Assembly: GCA_002725095.1 (NCBI GenBank)
Contig: PBQQ01000036.1
Location: 21,526 to 85,525, forward strand
Source: Gammaproteobacteria bacterium
GTDB lineage: Bacteria; Pseudomonadota; Gammaproteobacteria; Pseudomonadales; Azotimanducaceae
DNA length: 64,000 nt
Reading direction: 5' to 3'
Part shown: positions 62,662-64,000 of the stretch, one piece after another
How the letters are laid out: the number at the start of each line of letters is the position of its first letter
Numbering within the stretch: position 1 is the first letter of the stretch
Made by a program: the position numbers and the translations under genes
Notes under the pieces: generated by a model
Databases searched by the model: none
Told to the model about the DNA's origin: nothing
Seen by the model: the letters and a program-made list of their open reading frames with translations, nothing else

Positions 62662-63938
62662 TCAGCGCCGAGACCCCAACACTGTATTTATTCCTCAGCA
62701 TTGCCTTGCTGATTTTACTGTCCGCATACTTCTCGGGCACCGAAACCGCCATGATGGCCCTAAATCGCTACCGCTTACGGCACATGGTAAAACGCGGCCA
62801 TCGCGGCGCGCGCAAAGCCAGTAGGATGTTGAAACGTCAGGATCGCCTTCTCGGCGTTATCTTGGTAGGCAACAATTTAGTTAATTTCAGCGCTGCGACT
62901 ATCGCGACGATCATCGGCTATAACCTTTTAGGCGACACGGGGGTATTACTCGCGCCTTGGGTACTGACGCTCACGTTTCTTATTTTCGCAGAAGTCGCGC
63001 CCAAAACACTGGCGGCAGAGCGACCCGATGCCTGGGCACTCAAAGCGGTCTTCGTCCTCGCACCATTAGCCAAATTACTGCACCCAGTCGTGCTGCTCAT
63101 AAACGGCTTCAGCAACGCTCTGGTTAAACCGTTCCTCAGCGAGCGCAGCGAGGGTGACGACCAACTGACTAAAGACGAATTGATCACGGTAGTCAGCGAG
63201 GGCGCGCGCTCGGTTGGAGAACGCCAGACCATGATGACACGCTTATTGGATCTGGAAACTTTGACCGTGAACGACATCATGATTCCACGAACCGAAATGG
63301 TCTGTGTTGATATCGACGATGACATGGCCGACATCTTAGCCAGCGTCGCTGTCAGTCAGTACACCCTGCTGCCCATCTACAAAGACAACTTCAACAACAT
63401 GTTAGGCGTTCTACACCTGCGTCGTCTTGCGAGCCTGTTAAACGCAAAGGAATTTACCAAAGCTGATCTTCTGCAACTGGCCCGCGAACCTTATTACGTG
63501 CCTGAGGCGACACCACTGCACACTCAATTGCTGAATTTCCAGAAGGAAAAACAGCGCTTTGCATTGGTTGTAGACGAGTACGGTGACATCCTAGGCATCG
63601 TAACTCTCGAGGATATCTTGGAAGAAATAGTTGGCGAATTCACCAGCGACTTTGCCGCCAACATCGCAGCGATCACAGCTCAGGCCGACGGTACTTTCTT
63701 AATCAACGGAATGGCCATGTTACGCGACATCAACCGAGCATTGCGCTGGAACCTGCCCACCAACGGGCCAAAGACACTGAACGGGTTTGTACTGGAACAT
63801 CTAGAGACCATTCCAGAATTCAACCTATGTATTCAAATTAACGAGTATCAGATTGAGACAGTGCAAATTAAGGACAATATTATTCGGTCTTTACGCATTC
63901 GTAGAGTCGATGACGACAGCGCTACGACTCATCAATAA
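62658..63938 (+). CDS. corB: CNNM/CorB-family transporter with CBS domains
   Basis: Magnesium/cobalt homeostasis membrane protein. The N-terminal CNNM domain has three to four membrane segments with SAYFSGTETAMMALNRYRL, and FAEVAPKTLAAERPD is the typical signature. Two CBS domains follow (about 205-325, with IMIPRTEMV and LVVDEYGDILGIVTLEDILE) and a C-terminal CorC_HlyC domain. Length 426 aa. It partners ypjD, as in E. coli (yfjD). Confidence 0.94.
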   Translation: MISAETPTLYLFLSIALLILLSAYFSGTETAMMALNRYRLRHMVKRGHRGARKASRMLKRQDRLLGVILVGNNLVNFSAATIATIIGYNLLGDTGVLLAPWVLTLTFLIFAEVAPKTLAAERPDAWALKAVFVLAPLAKLLHPVVLLINGFSNALVKPFLSERSEGDDQLTKDELITVVSEGARSVGERQTMMTRLLDLETLTVNDIMIPRTEMVCVDIDDDMADILASVAVSQYTLLPIYKDNFNNMLGVLHLRRLASLLNAKEFTKADLLQLAREPYYVPEATPLHTQLLNFQKEKQRFALVVDEYGDILGIVTLEDILEEIVGEFTSDFAANIAAITAQADGTFLINGMAMLRDINRALRWNLPTNGPKTLNGFVLEHLETIPEFNLCIQINEYQIETVQIKDNIIRSLRIRRVDDDSATTHQ

Positions 63939-64000
63939 TTCTCTACCGCGCGAGCGCCGCACTGCGCGCTTAAATCCCAGATGATGAGAAGCGCCAGCGG

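Overview
The window is a stretch of core chromosome from a free-living gammaproteobacterium with moderate GC. Gene content and order match what I remember of the Pseudomonas/Cellvibrio side of the class: dnaE-rnhB-lpxB-lpxA-fabZ-lpxD-skp-bamA-rseP-cdsA-uppS-frr-pyrH-tsf-rpsB facing map-glnD-dapC-dapD-dapE; mucD-lepA-lepB-rnc-era-recO next to nadB and sdhE; and ffh...rpsP-rimM-trmD-rplS-xerD-dsbC-hom-recJ-prfB-lysS. Lipid A synthesis, BamA, a T2SS secretin and MucD show a Gram-negative envelope. I see no insertion sequence, prophage, CRISPR array, tRNA or rRNA.

Layout. (1) 1-16863, minus strand: one long collinear run for translation (rpsB, tsf, frr), UMP kinase, undecaprenyl and phospholipid precursors (uppS, cdsA), envelope proteolysis and assembly (rseP, bamA, skp), lipid A (lpxD, fabZ, lpxA, lpxB), rnhB and dnaE. 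(2) 16864-17176: divergent control region with a candidate S2 leader hairpin. (3) 17177-30237, plus strand: map, glnD, the succinylase-branch lysine/DAP genes dapC-dapD-dapE, a partial type II secretion cluster (gspN, gspC, gspD) and plsB. (4) 30249-31687 minus (rsmJ, tsaB), divergent from moeA. (5) 33031-44436, minus: adk, relA, rlmD, recO, era, rnc, lepB, lepA, a small membrane ORF, mucD and an rseC-like gene. (6) 44531-47612: nadB(+), ygfX and sdhE(-), ygfZ(+). (7) 47620-61587, minus: an enoyl-CoA hydratase-family gene, ung, lysS, prfB with its programmed frameshift, recJ, hom, dsbC, xerD, rplS, trmD, rimM, rpsP, a DUF1330 gene, a retropepsin-like protease and ffh. (8) 61819-63938, plus: ypjD and corB.

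I found no obviously new multi-gene system. The points of interest are departures from the standard plan in otherwise conserved genes. RelA lacks the zinc-finger domain that normally sits before its ACT domain. RNase HII has Ile in place of the Arg of its GRG motif. LpxA has Pro in place of an active-site-region His. The rpoE-rseA-rseB genes normally found between nadB and rseC/mucD are missing, leaving an rseC-like gene. dxr is missing between the uppS/cdsA/rseP genes and thrC is missing after hom. Several genes use TTG or GTG starts, including back-to-back divergent starts for tsaB and moeA. Only a genome-wide search can tell whether the missing genes lie elsewhere.
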